The notes: generated from the letters alone by a model not told the origin. A DNA stretch of 64,000 nucleotides from Streptomyces sp. CB00316 (GCF_001905595.1 NZ_LIXI01000008.1:62001-126000), one strand, 5' to 3'; numbered from the stretch's first letter, positions 34,808 through 46,172 are shown. A program made the numbers and translations.

Positions 34808-35961
34808 CCGGCGGCCAGCTCTCCGTACCGGCGAGGCGGGGACTGCTGTACGCGGCGGCAGCCGGAATCACGACGGCCCTCACCGCCCCGGACGCCCGGG
34901 CGGCCACGCCCGGCCGCGCCCCCTCGGCCACCTCCTGGACCGCCTCCTGGGCCACCGCGCAGACCGCGCCCACGGCGGCCGACCCGCTCGCGGCCACCGG
35001 TCTCACCGACGGGCTCTGCACCGCGCGGCTGCGGCTCTCGGCAGGCGGGCAGGTCCGACTGCGGTACGCACACGCCTTCGGGACCGCGCCGGTGCTGGTG
35101 GGCCCGGTGACCGCCGACGGCCGGCCGGTCACCTTCGGCGGGCGGCCGCAGGAGTGGCTGGCGGCGGGCGCCTCCCTCACCAGCGATCCGGTGGCGGGGC
35201 TCCGGGTGGAGCACGGGTCCCTGCTGACGGTCCGGACGCGGCTCCCGGGACCCACCGGCCCGCTCTCCTTCCACCGCAACACCCACGCCTGGCACACCGT
35301 CGACGGCATCCGCACCCGGTCCGTCCTCCTCCTGACCGGGGTCGAGACGACCGGGGCGCGCGGCCCGGTCCTCGCCGTGCTGGGCGACTCCATCGCGGAG
35401 GGCTCCGGCACACCCGACGACGCGGACCTCCGCTGGCCCGACCAGCTGGCCCGCAGGCTGCCCGGCTCCGCCGTCGCCAACCTCGGCATCAGCGGCAACC
35501 GGCTGCTGCTCGACAGCGACCGCTACGGGGTCGGTGGTCAGGCCCGCTTCGACCGGGACGTGCTGTCGCTACCCGGGCTGCGGACGGTCCTGGTGCACCT
35601 GGGCGTCAACGACCTCCACCATGTGCCCGCCGAGCGCGACCCGTCGCGGATGGTGGCCGCGTACCGCCAACTGGCCCTGCGCGCCCGGTCCGCCGGCCTG
35701 CGGGTGGTGGGCGCCACCATCGCCCCGTTCGAAGGGTGGACGCGCTGGACTCCGGAGCAGGACGTGGTACGCCAGCAGGTCAACGAGGCCGTGCGCACCG
35801 GGCCGATCTTCGACACCGTCGCCGACTTCGACGCCGTGCTCCGCGACCCGGACCACCCCTCCCGGCTGCTGCCGGCGTACGACAGCGGCGACGGCCTGCA
35901 CCCCGGGCCGGCGGGGCACACCGCCATCGCCGCCGCCGTCGAGGGCCGCGACCTGCGGTAG
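34804..35961 (+). CDS. Exported SGNH/GDSL-family esterase
   Basis: The 385-residue protein is read from GTG 34804, translation probably coupled to the preceding leader ORF. The N-terminus VPARRGLLYAAAAGITTALT is a Tat-like signal. A beta-rich N-terminal domain (about 45-175) precedes the SGNH hydrolase core: block I LGDSIAEGSG with the nucleophile Ser, block II LGISGNR, block III HLGVNDLHH, block V SGDGLHPGPAGH with the Asp-His pair. It should hydrolyse esters (rhamnogalacturonan/xylan acetyl esters or lipids) outside the cell. The stop is 3 bp from the stop of the converging oxidoreductase gene. Confidence 0.87.
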   Translation: MTGGQLSVPARRGLLYAAAAGITTALTAPDARAATPGRAPSATSWTASWATAQTAPTAADPLAATGLTDGLCTARLRLSAGGQVRLRYAHAFGTAPVLVGPVTADGRPVTFGGRPQEWLAAGASLTSDPVAGLRVEHGSLLTVRTRLPGPTGPLSFHRNTHAWHTVDGIRTRSVLLLTGVETTGARGPVLAVLGDSIAEGSGTPDDADLRWPDQLARRLPGSAVANLGISGNRLLLDSDRYGVGGQARFDRDVLSLPGLRTVLVHLGVNDLHHVPAERDPSRMVAAYRQLALRARSAGLRVVGATIAPFEGWTRWTPEQDVVRQQVNEAVRTGPIFDTVADFDAVLRDPDHPSRLLPAYDSGDGLHPGPAGHTAIAAAVEGRDLR

Positions 35962-35964
35962 GGG

Positions 35965-37560
35965 CTAACCCAGGGCCGCCATCGCCGCGTTGTGGCCGGG
36001 CACCCCGCTGACCCCGCCGCCGCGCACCGCGCCCGCCCCGCAGAGCAGGACATTGGCGTGAGCGGTCTCCACGCCCCACCGCCCGGTCGTCTCGCTCTCG
36101 TACGGGAAGGAGAGGTCGCGGTGGAAGATGTGGCCGCCGGGCAGGCGCAGATCCCGTTCGAGGTCGAGGGGCGTCTTGGCCTCGATGCAGGGTTCGCCTC
36201 TCTCGTCGAGGGCCAGGCAGTCGGTGATCGGCTCCTCCAGGTGGGCGTCCAGTTCGGCGAGGGTGGCCTTCAGCAGGGCGGCGCGGGCGGTGTCGTTGTC
36301 GGCGGCGAAGAGCCGGGCCGGGGCGTGGAGGCCGAAGAGGGTGAGGGTCTGGTAGCCGCGCGCGGCGAGGTCGGGGCCGAGGATCGAGGGGTCGGTCAGC
36401 GAGTGGCAGTAGATCTCGGACGGCGGTGCGGCGGGCAGCCGTCCGGCCGCCGCGTCCCGGTAGGCGTCGGCCAACTGCCCGTACCCCTCGGCGATGTGGA
36501 ACGTACCCGCGAAGGCCTGTCGGGGGTCCACGGACCGGTCGCGGAGCTCGGGGAGCCGGGTGAGCAGCATGTTCACCTTGAGCTGGGCGCCCTCGGCGGG
36601 CTCCGGCGGGGTCTTTCCGAGGAGGGCGGCGAGCGCCTGCGGGGAGGCGTTGACCAGCACCCGGCGGGCGGCGATGACCTGTTCGCCGTCCGGTGTGCGG
36701 ACGGTGACCTCGGCGTGGGTGCCGTCGGTCTCGATCCGGGTCGCCTCGTGCCGTACGCGGATCTCGGCGCCCGCCGCACGGGCGGCCCCGGCGAGGGCGT
36801 CGGTGAGGGCGCCCATGCCGCCGACGGGGACGTCCCAGTCGCCGGTCCCGCCGCCGATCACGTGGTAGAGGAAACACCGGTTCTGGAGCAGTGAGGGATC
36901 GTGGGCGTCGGCGAAGGTGCCGATCAGAGCGTCGGTCAGCACCACGCCGCGTACCAGGTCGTCGGTGAAGTTCCGCTCGACGGCCACCCCGATGGGCTCC
37001 TCGAACAGGGTCCGCCATGCCTCGGCGTCGTCGATCCGGGCCTTCAGCGCGTCGCGGGCGGGCAGCGGCTCGGTGAGGGTCGGGAAGACCCGTTCGGCCA
37101 CGCGCCGCGTCATGGCGTAGAAGCGCTGCCACGCCTCGTACTCCCGCTCTCCCCCGGTCAGCGCGGCGAACGACTCCCGCGTACGGTCGCCGCCGACGAG
37201 GAGTCCGGTGGGCCGCCCGTCGCGCAGCGCCGGAGTGTACGAGGAGACGGTCCGCTTGCGTACGGCGAAGTCGAGGCCGAGATCGCGGACGATCTTCCGC
37301 GGCAGCAGCGAGACCAGGTAGGAGTAGCGCGAGAGGCGGGCGTCGACGCCGGCGAAGGGGCGGGTCGAGACGGCCGCTCCCCCGGTGGTGTCCAGGCGTT
37401 CCAGGACGAGGACGGACTGTCCGGCGCGGGCGAGGTAGGCGGCTGCGACCAGACCGTTGTGGCCGCCGCCCACGATCACGGCGTCGTAGCGGCCCCGGAC
37501 GGGCGCGTGCGGCTGGAGGTGGGCGGACGGGTGGGGTGCGGACGGCTCAGGTGCGGGCAT
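35965..37560 (-). CDS. FAD-dependent phytoene-desaturase-like oxidoreductase
   Basis: The 531-residue protein starts at ATG 37560 (MPAPEPSAP) after GAAGG. After a 28-residue His/Pro-rich head comes the Rossmann dinucleotide site DAVIVGGGHNGLVAAAYLAR and LVLERLDTTGGAA. The C-terminal FAD motif is NVLLCGAGAVRGGGVSGVPG. FLYHVIGGGTGDWDVPVGGM lies in the substrate region. It belongs to the CrtI/PYROXD2 group. No crtE, crtB or other carotenoid gene is adjacent, so the substrate is unknown and a carotenoid role should not be assumed. It is probably transcribed on its own, 100 bp after the kinase gene. Confidence 0.88.
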   Translation of the reverse strand: MPAPEPSAPHPSAHLQPHAPVRGRYDAVIVGGGHNGLVAAAYLARAGQSVLVLERLDTTGGAAVSTRPFAGVDARLSRYSYLVSLLPRKIVRDLGLDFAVRKRTVSSYTPALRDGRPTGLLVGGDRTRESFAALTGGEREYEAWQRFYAMTRRVAERVFPTLTEPLPARDALKARIDDAEAWRTLFEEPIGVAVERNFTDDLVRGVVLTDALIGTFADAHDPSLLQNRCFLYHVIGGGTGDWDVPVGGMGALTDALAGAARAAGAEIRVRHEATRIETDGTHAEVTVRTPDGEQVIAARRVLVNASPQALAALLGKTPPEPAEGAQLKVNMLLTRLPELRDRSVDPRQAFAGTFHIAEGYGQLADAYRDAAAGRLPAAPPSEIYCHSLTDPSILGPDLAARGYQTLTLFGLHAPARLFAADNDTARAALLKATLAELDAHLEEPITDCLALDERGEPCIEAKTPLDLERDLRLPGGHIFHRDLSFPYESETTGRWGVETAHANVLLCGAGAVRGGGVSGVPGHNAAMAALG

Positions 37561-37612
37561 GCACCTTCGTAACACGCGGAGCCGCGTCCCGGCCAGAGGG
37601 ACCGCACGGCCG

Positions 37613-37656
37613 GGCCCCGGCCGGGGGTCCCGGGCCCGTCGCCGCAGGCCGGGGCC
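37613..37656 (-). terminator. G/C hairpin after the kinase-TPR gene
   Basis: A perfect 10-bp stem (37613-37622 with 37647-37656) with a 24-nt loop lies 4 bp beyond the kinase stop, reading on the minus strand. Confidence 0.5.
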
Positions 37657-37660
37657 GTGG

Positions 37661-39937
37661 TCAGTGCGGCGGTAGCGCGTTCTGGGCCCGGTGCGCGGCG
37701 AGGGTGCGGAACAGCTCGGCGGACTCCTCCTTCCGCCCGAGCCGGTCCAGGCAGTGCGCCTCGTCGTGGCGGGCGGCCAGGCTCTCCGGGTGGTCCGGGC
37801 CCAGGCCCCGGCCGCGCGCCTCCGCGACCTGTCGGTACGCGATGAGGGCCTCGGCCCACCGGCCGAGCCAGCCCAGGGCTACCGCGACCTCACGGCGGCT
37901 GAGCACGGTGTCCGGGTGGTCGGGGCCGAGGGTGCTCTCCCGGATCGCGCACACCTCACGCGCCTCGGTGACCGCCTCCTCCCAGTGGCCCATCCGGCCC
38001 AGGTTGACGCCCAGACCGTGACGGGCGCGCAGGGTCTCGGCGTCGGACGGGCCGCCCACCCGCGTACGGTCGGCGACCAGGGTCCGGAAGAGCTCCAGGG
38101 CCTCCGCGCTGCGGCCGAGCCGGCCGAGGCTGATGCCCGCCTCGTAGCGGGCGGCGAGGGTGCCGGGGTGGTCGGGGCCGAGGGTGGCGGCTCGGGCCCG
38201 GGCGACCTCCTGGTAGGTCTCCAGGGCCTCCGCCCAGCGCCCCAGCCGGCCGAGGGTGTACGCGACTTCGTACCGGGTGGCGAGCGTGTCGGGGTGGGTC
38301 GCGCCGAGCAGCCGGGCCCGGTCGTCGGCCACCTGGCGGGCCAGCCGCCACGACTCCTCGGGCCGGCCGACGCGGCTGAGGTTGAGCGCGAGGTGGTGGC
38401 GGCAGCGCAGGGTCTCCGGGTGGTCGGGGCCCATGGACCGTTCCCGGGCGGCGAGGACCGCCGCGTACACCTGATGGCTTTCGAAGTAGCGGCCGAGCTG
38501 CCCGAGGACGTGGGCGGTCTCCTGCCGGGCGGCGAGGGTCTGCGGGTGGTCGGGGCCCAGGGTGCGTTCGCGGCCGGCGGCGACCTGGCCGAACTCGCGC
38601 AGCGCGTCGGCGGCCCGGCCGGTGCGGCTGAGGGTGAGGCCGATCTCGTGACGGCTGGCGAGAGTGTCCGGGTGGTCCGGGCCGAGGACCCTCTCGCGCT
38701 GGGCGGCGACCGCCCGGTGCACGTCGCCCGCCTCCTCCCAGCGACCCAGGCGTCCCAGGTCGATGCCCGAGCTGTGGCGGCCGGCGAGCGCGGCGAGCAG
38801 CTCGGGCGTGGGGGCGGGGCGGGCGGGCGGGACACCGGTGGAGCTGTCGGTGCCGGGGGGCGTGGCGGTGGCGGCACGCGCGACGGTCCACCGGCCGGTC
38901 AGTCCCGCGGCGGGGTCGGGGAGGCGGGCCACCTGGTTCAGGGAGCCGGCCGCTGGGTGCCCGGCGGTCATGTTCCGCGTCCAGTCGGGCAGTTCGGGGG
39001 CCGGGCGGCGGACGGCGGGTTCCGGCGTCCGGTACGTGCCGGAGAGGGCCGCCGGCAACAGGGAAGGCCCCAGTGCCTCGTGCTCGCCGCTGCGGCCGAG
39101 CGTGATGCGGCGGCGCAGGTCGCTCGCGTCGGCGGGCCGCTCGTCGGGGGCCTTGGCCAGCAGGTCGAGGACGACGCGGTCGAAGAAGCCGGGAAGTTCG
39201 GCGCGGTGGGTGCGCAGCGGCTCGGGCTGGGTGTCGCGGTGCCCCACGAGTACGGCCCAGGCGTCGTCCAGGTCGAACGGCGGTACGCCGGTGGCGATCT
39301 CGTACAGCACGCAGCCCAGCGAGTAGAGGTCGCTGCGGTGGTCGACCTCCTTCCCGCCGATCTGCTCGGGCGACATGTAGTGGGGGGTGCCCATGGCGAT
39401 GCCGGTGGTGGTGAGGCGGGAGGTGACGTTGATGTCGTGGCCGAGTCGCGCTATGCCGAAGTCGCAGATCTTCACCGTGCCGTCGGTCAGCCGCATGATG
39501 TTGGCGGGCTTCAGGTCACGGTGGACGATGCCCTGCCGGTGGGTGTAGCCGAGCGCGTCGGCGACCTGTTCGGCGATGTCGACGACATGGTCGACGGGGA
39601 GCGGGCGCTGCTGGTTCTCCTCCAGGAGCTGGCTCAGGTTGTGTCCGTCCAGCAGCTCCATGACGAGGTAGAGGACCCCTTCGTGTTCGCCGAAGTCGTG
39701 GACGACGGTGACGCCGCGGTGCTGGAGGGAGGCGGCGACCCGGGCCTCGCGGCGGAAGCGTTCGCGCAGGATGCGAGTGAACGCCTGGTCGTGCTGGGGG
39801 CCCATGGGCTTGAGGCATTTGACGGCGACCAGACGGCCCAGCGACTCGTCGCGCGCCCGCCACACCTCGCCCATGCCACCGCGCCCGATCAGATCGAGCA
39901 GCCGGTACCGGCTCTGGATCAGCCTGGTGTCCGCCAT
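37661..39937 (-). CDS. Soluble Ser/Thr protein kinase with kinesin-light-chain-type TPR array
   Basis: The protein has 758 residues from ATG 39937. The N-terminal Hanks kinase domain (about 11-275) is complete: GRGGMGEVW, Lys40, HRDLKPAN with Asp141 and Asn146, DFG 159-161, GTPHYMSPEQ. After a Pro/Ala-rich linker (about 290-375) come eight or nine 42-residue TPRs with the signature LGPDHPDTLAxRxExGxxLxRLGR, the NB-ARC/kinesin-light-chain TPR type. There is no transmembrane helix or PASTA domain, unlike wall-sensing PknB. It probably scaffolds protein partners through the TPRs. It is divergent from the small gene at 40176. Confidence 0.93.
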   Translation of the reverse strand: MADTRLIQSRYRLLDLIGRGGMGEVWRARDESLGRLVAVKCLKPMGPQHDQAFTRILRERFRREARVAASLQHRGVTVVHDFGEHEGVLYLVMELLDGHNLSQLLEENQQRPLPVDHVVDIAEQVADALGYTHRQGIVHRDLKPANIMRLTDGTVKICDFGIARLGHDINVTSRLTTTGIAMGTPHYMSPEQIGGKEVDHRSDLYSLGCVLYEIATGVPPFDLDDAWAVLVGHRDTQPEPLRTHRAELPGFFDRVVLDLLAKAPDERPADASDLRRRITLGRSGEHEALGPSLLPAALSGTYRTPEPAVRRPAPELPDWTRNMTAGHPAAGSLNQVARLPDPAAGLTGRWTVARAATATPPGTDSSTGVPPARPAPTPELLAALAGRHSSGIDLGRLGRWEEAGDVHRAVAAQRERVLGPDHPDTLASRHEIGLTLSRTGRAADALREFGQVAAGRERTLGPDHPQTLAARQETAHVLGQLGRYFESHQVYAAVLAARERSMGPDHPETLRCRHHLALNLSRVGRPEESWRLARQVADDRARLLGATHPDTLATRYEVAYTLGRLGRWAEALETYQEVARARAATLGPDHPGTLAARYEAGISLGRLGRSAEALELFRTLVADRTRVGGPSDAETLRARHGLGVNLGRMGHWEEAVTEAREVCAIRESTLGPDHPDTVLSRREVAVALGWLGRWAEALIAYRQVAEARGRGLGPDHPESLAARHDEAHCLDRLGRKEESAELFRTLAAHRAQNALPPH

Positions 39938-40175
39938 CTGCCGCTTCCCGCCCCCGTCGTTCCCCGCTGCTACCGCTACGCCCTCCCCGGCACGTCCAGT
40001 ATGGCGGCCTCACGGCGGAGTCGGTACGCGGCTCGGCGGCGCCGCGGTACGACGCGTGGGCGTACAGGCGGCGCCACGGCACGTAACAAGATCAGGAACA
40101 ATGGTGCGACGCGGGGCCCTTTCGTGGCAGAGGGCTGTCGCGGCACGGTGGAGTGATCGACGAGCGGGGGAGATC

Positions 40176-40625
40176 ATGCCCAGATGGGGGCTGCTGGTGG
40201 AGCAGAACCTCGGCCTCGGCGGCCAGCGCCGGGTCTGGTCGGCCGGTGTCATGGACCATGTGGACGGCACACGCGAGGAGGCGCTGGAGGCCCTGCGGAA
40301 GCGGGCCGAGGTGTACCAGCCGGTGCATCCGGCCAGTCCGAAGCGCCGGAGGCTCTACCGCGAGCTTGACGGGTTCGTGCTGGTCCTGGACGGGGCCTGG
40401 CAGAGCTTCCACTGCCGGTTCACAGTGGTGGAGGAGCTCTGCGACAGCGCCGCGCCGGAGCCCGATCCCGAACCGCAGGCCGCCCCCGAACCGGAGCCGG
40501 TGCAGCCGCCTCCGCCCGCGCGGCGCCGCCCCGTGCAGCCGCCGCCGGAGCCGGAGCCGCCGCGGGCGTGGGACGCGGATGTTCCCGAGGTCCCCTCGTG
40601 GCTCAACCGGGACCGGCCGTCCTGA
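40176..40625 (+). CDS. Conserved hypothetical with proline/glutamate tail, 149 aa
   Basis: The ATG at 40176 follows CGGGGGAG. The first ~90 residues are an ordered domain (MPRWGLLVEQNLGLGGQRRV, then GTREEALEALRKRAEVYQPV and a strand-rich GFVLVLDGAWQSFHCRFTV). The rest is Pro/Glu repeats (PEPDPEPQAAPEPEP) ending VPSWLNRDRPS. It is a familiar Streptomyces hypothetical without known function and cytoplasmic by sequence. It is divergent from the kinase gene; the 238-bp gap shows no obvious operator. Confidence 0.7.
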   Translation: MPRWGLLVEQNLGLGGQRRVWSAGVMDHVDGTREEALEALRKRAEVYQPVHPASPKRRRLYRELDGFVLVLDGAWQSFHCRFTVVEELCDSAAPEPDPEPQAAPEPEPVQPPPPARRRPVQPPPEPEPPRAWDADVPEVPSWLNRDRPS

Positions 40626-40659
40626 GCGGTGTTCGTGAGGCTGCCGGTCAGGACACGGT

Positions 40660-41170
40660 GACGATTTGAGCGGGGAGCGCTTGGGCTTGTCGCGCCCCAG
40701 GCTCGCGCCCGCCGTCCGGAGGTCGGTGCGGGTGCAGTCGGGGTGGGCGCCCGTGCTGAGCAGACTCCTGCCGCGCTCGGCGGCGATGCCGCCCAGCTGC
40801 CGGGTCAGCATGAGGTCGGCCAGCTTGGACCGGGCGTAGCTGAGGTTGGGTCAGTAGCGGCGGCGCTCCCACTGAAGGTCGTCGAGGCGGATCCGGCCGC
40901 AGTTGGCGGTTCCGCTGCTCATGGTGGCGACCCGGGGCTCGGGGGCGGCCAGGAGCAGCGGCAGCAGGCGGACGGTGAGGGCGAACGTCCCGAGGAAGTT
41001 GCTGCCGCACCGGAGCTCGAAGCCGTCGGCGGTGGTCATCCGGGTGGGGCGGGGCCACCCCTCCGCCGTTGTCGAGCAGTAGGTCGAGCGGGATGCCGTC
41101 GGCGGCGATGCCGGCCGCCTGTGAGGCCGACCCGGAACTGGCGGCGATGCGGCTGGACTTCACCGCCCTC
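40660..41170 (-). pseudogene. Decayed short-chain dehydrogenase (SDR) gene
   Basis: In one frame AAGIAADGIPLDLLLDNGG represents the SDR strand ending in NNAG. After a frameshift near 41040-41060 the frame reads TTADGFELRCGSNFLGTFAL and RVATMSSGTANCGRIRLDDL. It meets an in-frame TGA at 40851-40853 and then continues PNLSYARSKLADLMLTRQLG, with the YxxxK catalytic pair, and GASLGRDKPKRSP. The C-terminal stop and the NAD-binding N-terminus are lost. At least three lesions make it clearly dead. Confidence 0.85.
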
Positions 41171-41328
41171 GCTGCGCGAGATGCCGCGGGTGTTGTTGGC
41201 GGGGGTGCCGGTGGGGGGGGTGAGCCGGTCCACCGGACGGTAGTGCTACGAGGCGGGCCGGGGGAAAGCCTCTCCCCCGGCCCTGCACTACGCATGACGT
41301 ACGGCGTACGGCGTACGAGACGCTCCCG

Positions 41329-43722
<2,394 letters not shown>

Positions 43723-43860
43723 CGTCTCTCCATCTGTTGCGCGGGGCCGCCGCTCACGCACACCTGCGGCGCCCGGCTCGGTCTCGCTCACTTCGAACAG
43801 CGCGTTCCATTCTCGCCGTCCCGGTCCCGCCCGGCAGCGGAACCGGTCCATCGGCGGGCT

Positions 43861-44277
43861 TCAGCCCTTACGCGGCTGGTTGAAGCGCAGCATGTTGCCG
43901 GCCGGGTCGCGGAAGGCGCAGTCGCGGACGCCGTACGGCTGGTCGATCGGCTCCTGGAGCACCTCGCCGCCCGCGGCGCGGATACGTTCGAAGGTGGCGT
44001 CGACATCGTCGGTGGAGAAGATCACGCCGCGCAGCAGGCCCTTGGCCAACAGCTCGGCCATGGCCTGCCGGTCGGCGGCCGGGGCGTTCGGGTCGGCGAG
44101 CGGCGGTTCGAGGACGATCTCCACGTCCGGCTGCGCCGGGGAGCCGACCGTCACCCAGCGCATCCCCTCGAACCCGACGTCGTTGCGTACCTCCAGGCCG
44201 AGAACGTCTCGGTAGAAGGTGAGCGCCTTGTCGTGGTCGTCGACGGCGATGAAGGTCTGTGCGAGCTTGATTTCCAT
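43861..44277 (-). CDS. VOC (glyoxalase/bleomycin-resistance fold) protein
   Basis: The 138-residue single VOC unit pair starts MEIKLAQTFIAVDDHDKALT, then FYRDVLGLEVRNDVGFEG, and ends with the C-terminal module VIFSTDDVDATFERIRAAGG and RDPAGNMLRFNQP. Metal-binding residues are not obvious at all four places. It may be a dioxygenase, isomerase or small-molecule binding protein. It is 10 bp behind the AraC gene on the same strand, and such AraC-VOC pairs are usually co-transcribed. Confidence 0.85.
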   Translation of the reverse strand: MEIKLAQTFIAVDDHDKALTFYRDVLGLEVRNDVGFEGMRWVTVGSPAQPDVEIVLEPPLADPNAPAADRQAMAELLAKGLLRGVIFSTDDVDATFERIRAAGGEVLQEPIDQPYGVRDCAFRDPAGNMLRFNQPRKG

Positions 44278-44287
44278 GTGCTTCACG

Positions 44288-44707
44288 CTACGGACGGGGC
44301 GGCGCTTTCGCTTCTCCATTCCTGACCGGTCGCGTGTGGATCTTGGCGACACAGGCCGGGACGGCGGCACCCTCCTCGTGGGGGCGCGCCCGGTAGGCAC
44401 TTGGGCTCTCGCCGACCAGTTCGGTGAAGCGGGAGCTGAACGACCCGAGCGACGTACACCCGACGGCGAAGCAGACCTCCGTCACCGACAGGTCCCCTCG
44501 GCGCAGCAGCGCCTTGGCCCGCTCGATCCGGCGGGTCATGAGATAGCTGTACGGACTCTCGCCGTACGCGGCACGGAAGCTGCGGGAGAAGTGGCCCGGC
44601 GACATGAGCGCGCCGCGCGCCAGCGCCGGCACGTCGAGCGGCTCAGCGTAGTCACGGTCCATCCGGTCACGGGCCCGGCGCAGCCGGACGAGGTCCTCCA
44701 ACGTCAC
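44288..44707 (-). CDS. AraC-family transcriptional regulator, DNA-binding domain only
   Basis: The 139-residue protein is read from GTG 44707. Both AraC helix-turn-helix motifs are present: LDVPALARGALMSPGHFSRS and LSVTEVCFAVGCTSLGSFSS with RFTELVGESPSAYRAR. There is no sensor domain, as in MarA/SoxS-like or many small actinobacterial members, so control may be through its own level. A basic C-terminal tail follows. It probably controls the VOC gene with which it forms an operon. Confidence 0.85.
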   Translation of the reverse strand: MTLEDLVRLRRARDRMDRDYAEPLDVPALARGALMSPGHFSRSFRAAYGESPYSYLMTRRIERAKALLRRGDLSVTEVCFAVGCTSLGSFSSRFTELVGESPSAYRARPHEEGAAVPACVAKIHTRPVRNGEAKAPPRP

Positions 44708-44764
44708 GGGGTCATCGTCCCATGGGGGCACGTCCGGCGAGGGACGCGGGCAGGCCACCTGCCC

Positions 44765-44890
44765 TCAGCGGACGCCCCTGAGGTGGATGCGACGGGTGCT
44801 GTCGTCCAGCCGGTGCACCGCGATCTTCAGGGTGTTCGGGTCCCCGTCGCAGACGCTGCGGATGCACCCTTCCAGGACGTCGGGCAGCAT
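44765..44890 (-). pseudogene. Small C-terminal gene remnant, 41 codons
   Basis: From ATG 44890 the frame reads MLPDVLEGCIRSVCDGDPNT, then LKIAVHRLDDSTRRIHLRGV and a stop at 44765. It is well-formed protein sequence without a ribosome site, and an in-frame stop lies shortly upstream. This looks like the tail of a lost gene rather than a functional small protein; the family is not recognised. Confidence 0.4.
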
Positions 44891-44941
44891 GGGGACCGGG
44901 CCAGGTGGACCTCAGTTCTGGCGACTGATCACCTCGCACGC

Positions 44942-46120
44942 TCACCGCCGCACGCGCGGCATCCCCAGCCCGATCCAGGAGATGATCTCGCGCTGGATCT
45001 CGTTGTTGCCGCCGCCGAAGGTGAAGATGACCGCCGACCGGTAGCCGCGTTCCAGTTCGCCGTGGAGTACCGCGCCGGCGGAGCCCTCCTTCAGGGGGCC
45101 CGACGAGCCGACGATCTCCATCAGCCAGGCGTAGGCGTCGCGGCGGGCCTCGGAGCCGTAGACCTTGACCGCTGAGGCGTCCTGGGGGGAGAGGGTCGCG
45201 TCCTGGAGGGCGGAGACCATCTGCCAGTTGAGCAGTTTCATGGCGTCCAGGCGGGTATGGGTGCGGGCGAGGCGGGTACGGACCCAGGGGAGGTCGATGA
45301 CGCGGCGGCCATCGGTGAGTTCGGTGTCGGCGGCCCAGCGCTGGACGTTGCGCAGGGCGCGGACCGCCATGGTGCCGTGGGCGGCGAGGGTGACGCGTTC
45401 GTGGTTGAGCTGGTTGGTGATGAGCCGCCAGCCCTTGTTCTCCTCGCCGACGCGGTGGGTGAGGGGGACGCGTACGTTCTCGTAGTGGCTGGCCGTGGTG
45501 TCGTGCGAGGCGAGCGTGCTGATCAGGGTGCAGGAGTAGCCGGGGTCGCTCGTGGGGACCAGGAGCATGGTGATGCCCTTGTGCGGCGGGGCCTCGGGGT
45601 CGGTGCGTACGGCGAGCCAGACCCAGTCGGCAGTGTCGCCGTTGGTGGTCCAGATCTTCTGGCCGTTCACGATGTACGCGTCCCCGTCGCGGACCGCGCG
45701 GGTCTTGAGGGCGGCGAGGTCGGTGCCGGCGTCCGGTTCGCTGTAGCCGATCGCGAAGTCGATCTCCCCGGCGAGGATCTTCGGCAGGAAGTACGTCTTC
45801 TGCTCGCCGGTGCCGAACTGCATGATCGTGGGCCCGACCGTGTTCAGTGCCATCAGTGGCAGCGGCACGCCCGCCTGGGCCGCCTCGTCGAAGAAGATGA
45901 ACTGTTCCATGGGCGTGAGCCCTCGGCCGCCGTACTCCTTCGGCCAGCCCACGCCCAGCCAGCCGTCGGTGCCGAGCCGGCGGACCGTCTCGCGGTAGAA
46001 GCGCTTCTGGGCGGCGGGTTCCGCGTAGCGGGCGTAGGCGTTGTCGGGGACCAGGGCCGCGAAGTACGTTCGGAGTTCGGTGCGCAACTGCTCTTGCTCA
46101 GGCGTGTATTCGAGGTGCAC
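44942..46120 (-). CDS. FadE26-like (steroid side-chain) acyl-CoA dehydrogenase
   Basis: The protein has 392 residues from GTG 46120 after GGAGGGG. The acyl-CoA dehydrogenase fold shows GWLGVGWPKEYGGRGLTPME, FAIGYSEPDAGTDLAALKTR (FAD/substrate loop), YIVNGQKIWTTNG, HYENVRVPL and FTFGGGNNEIQREIISWIGLG. It closely resembles mycobacterial FadE26 (ChsE4), which pairs with FadE27 to form an alpha2-beta2 enzyme acting on steroid-26-oyl-CoA. No FadE27-type partner lies in this window, so it may be a homomeric variant or its partner is elsewhere. A KstR-type box is 53 bp upstream. Confidence 0.9.
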   Translation of the reverse strand: MHLEYTPEQEQLRTELRTYFAALVPDNAYARYAEPAAQKRFYRETVRRLGTDGWLGVGWPKEYGGRGLTPMEQFIFFDEAAQAGVPLPLMALNTVGPTIMQFGTGEQKTYFLPKILAGEIDFAIGYSEPDAGTDLAALKTRAVRDGDAYIVNGQKIWTTNGDTADWVWLAVRTDPEAPPHKGITMLLVPTSDPGYSCTLISTLASHDTTASHYENVRVPLTHRVGEENKGWRLITNQLNHERVTLAAHGTMAVRALRNVQRWAADTELTDGRRVIDLPWVRTRLARTHTRLDAMKLLNWQMVSALQDATLSPQDASAVKVYGSEARRDAYAWLMEIVGSSGPLKEGSAGAVLHGELERGYRSAVIFTFGGGNNEIQREIISWIGLGMPRVRR

Positions 46121-46172
46121 GGCCCCTCCGGAGTCTCGCGTCTGCGTCGCCCGTGTGCGGCGGCGCACACAG

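Noticed and set aside
35965..37560. Carotenoid biosynthesis locus
   Set aside because: The oxidoreductase has a CrtI-like fold, but no crtE, crtB, crtY or related gene is near; PYROXD2-type enzymes share the fold.
37661..40156. Very long plus-strand open frame opposite the kinase-TPR gene, and similar long antisense frames over 5267-6586, 52344-54875 and 57063-59567
   Set aside because: These are mirror frames of real genes caused by high G/C at third positions; they are Gly/Val/Arg/Ala-rich, lack motifs and overlap genes with clear domains.
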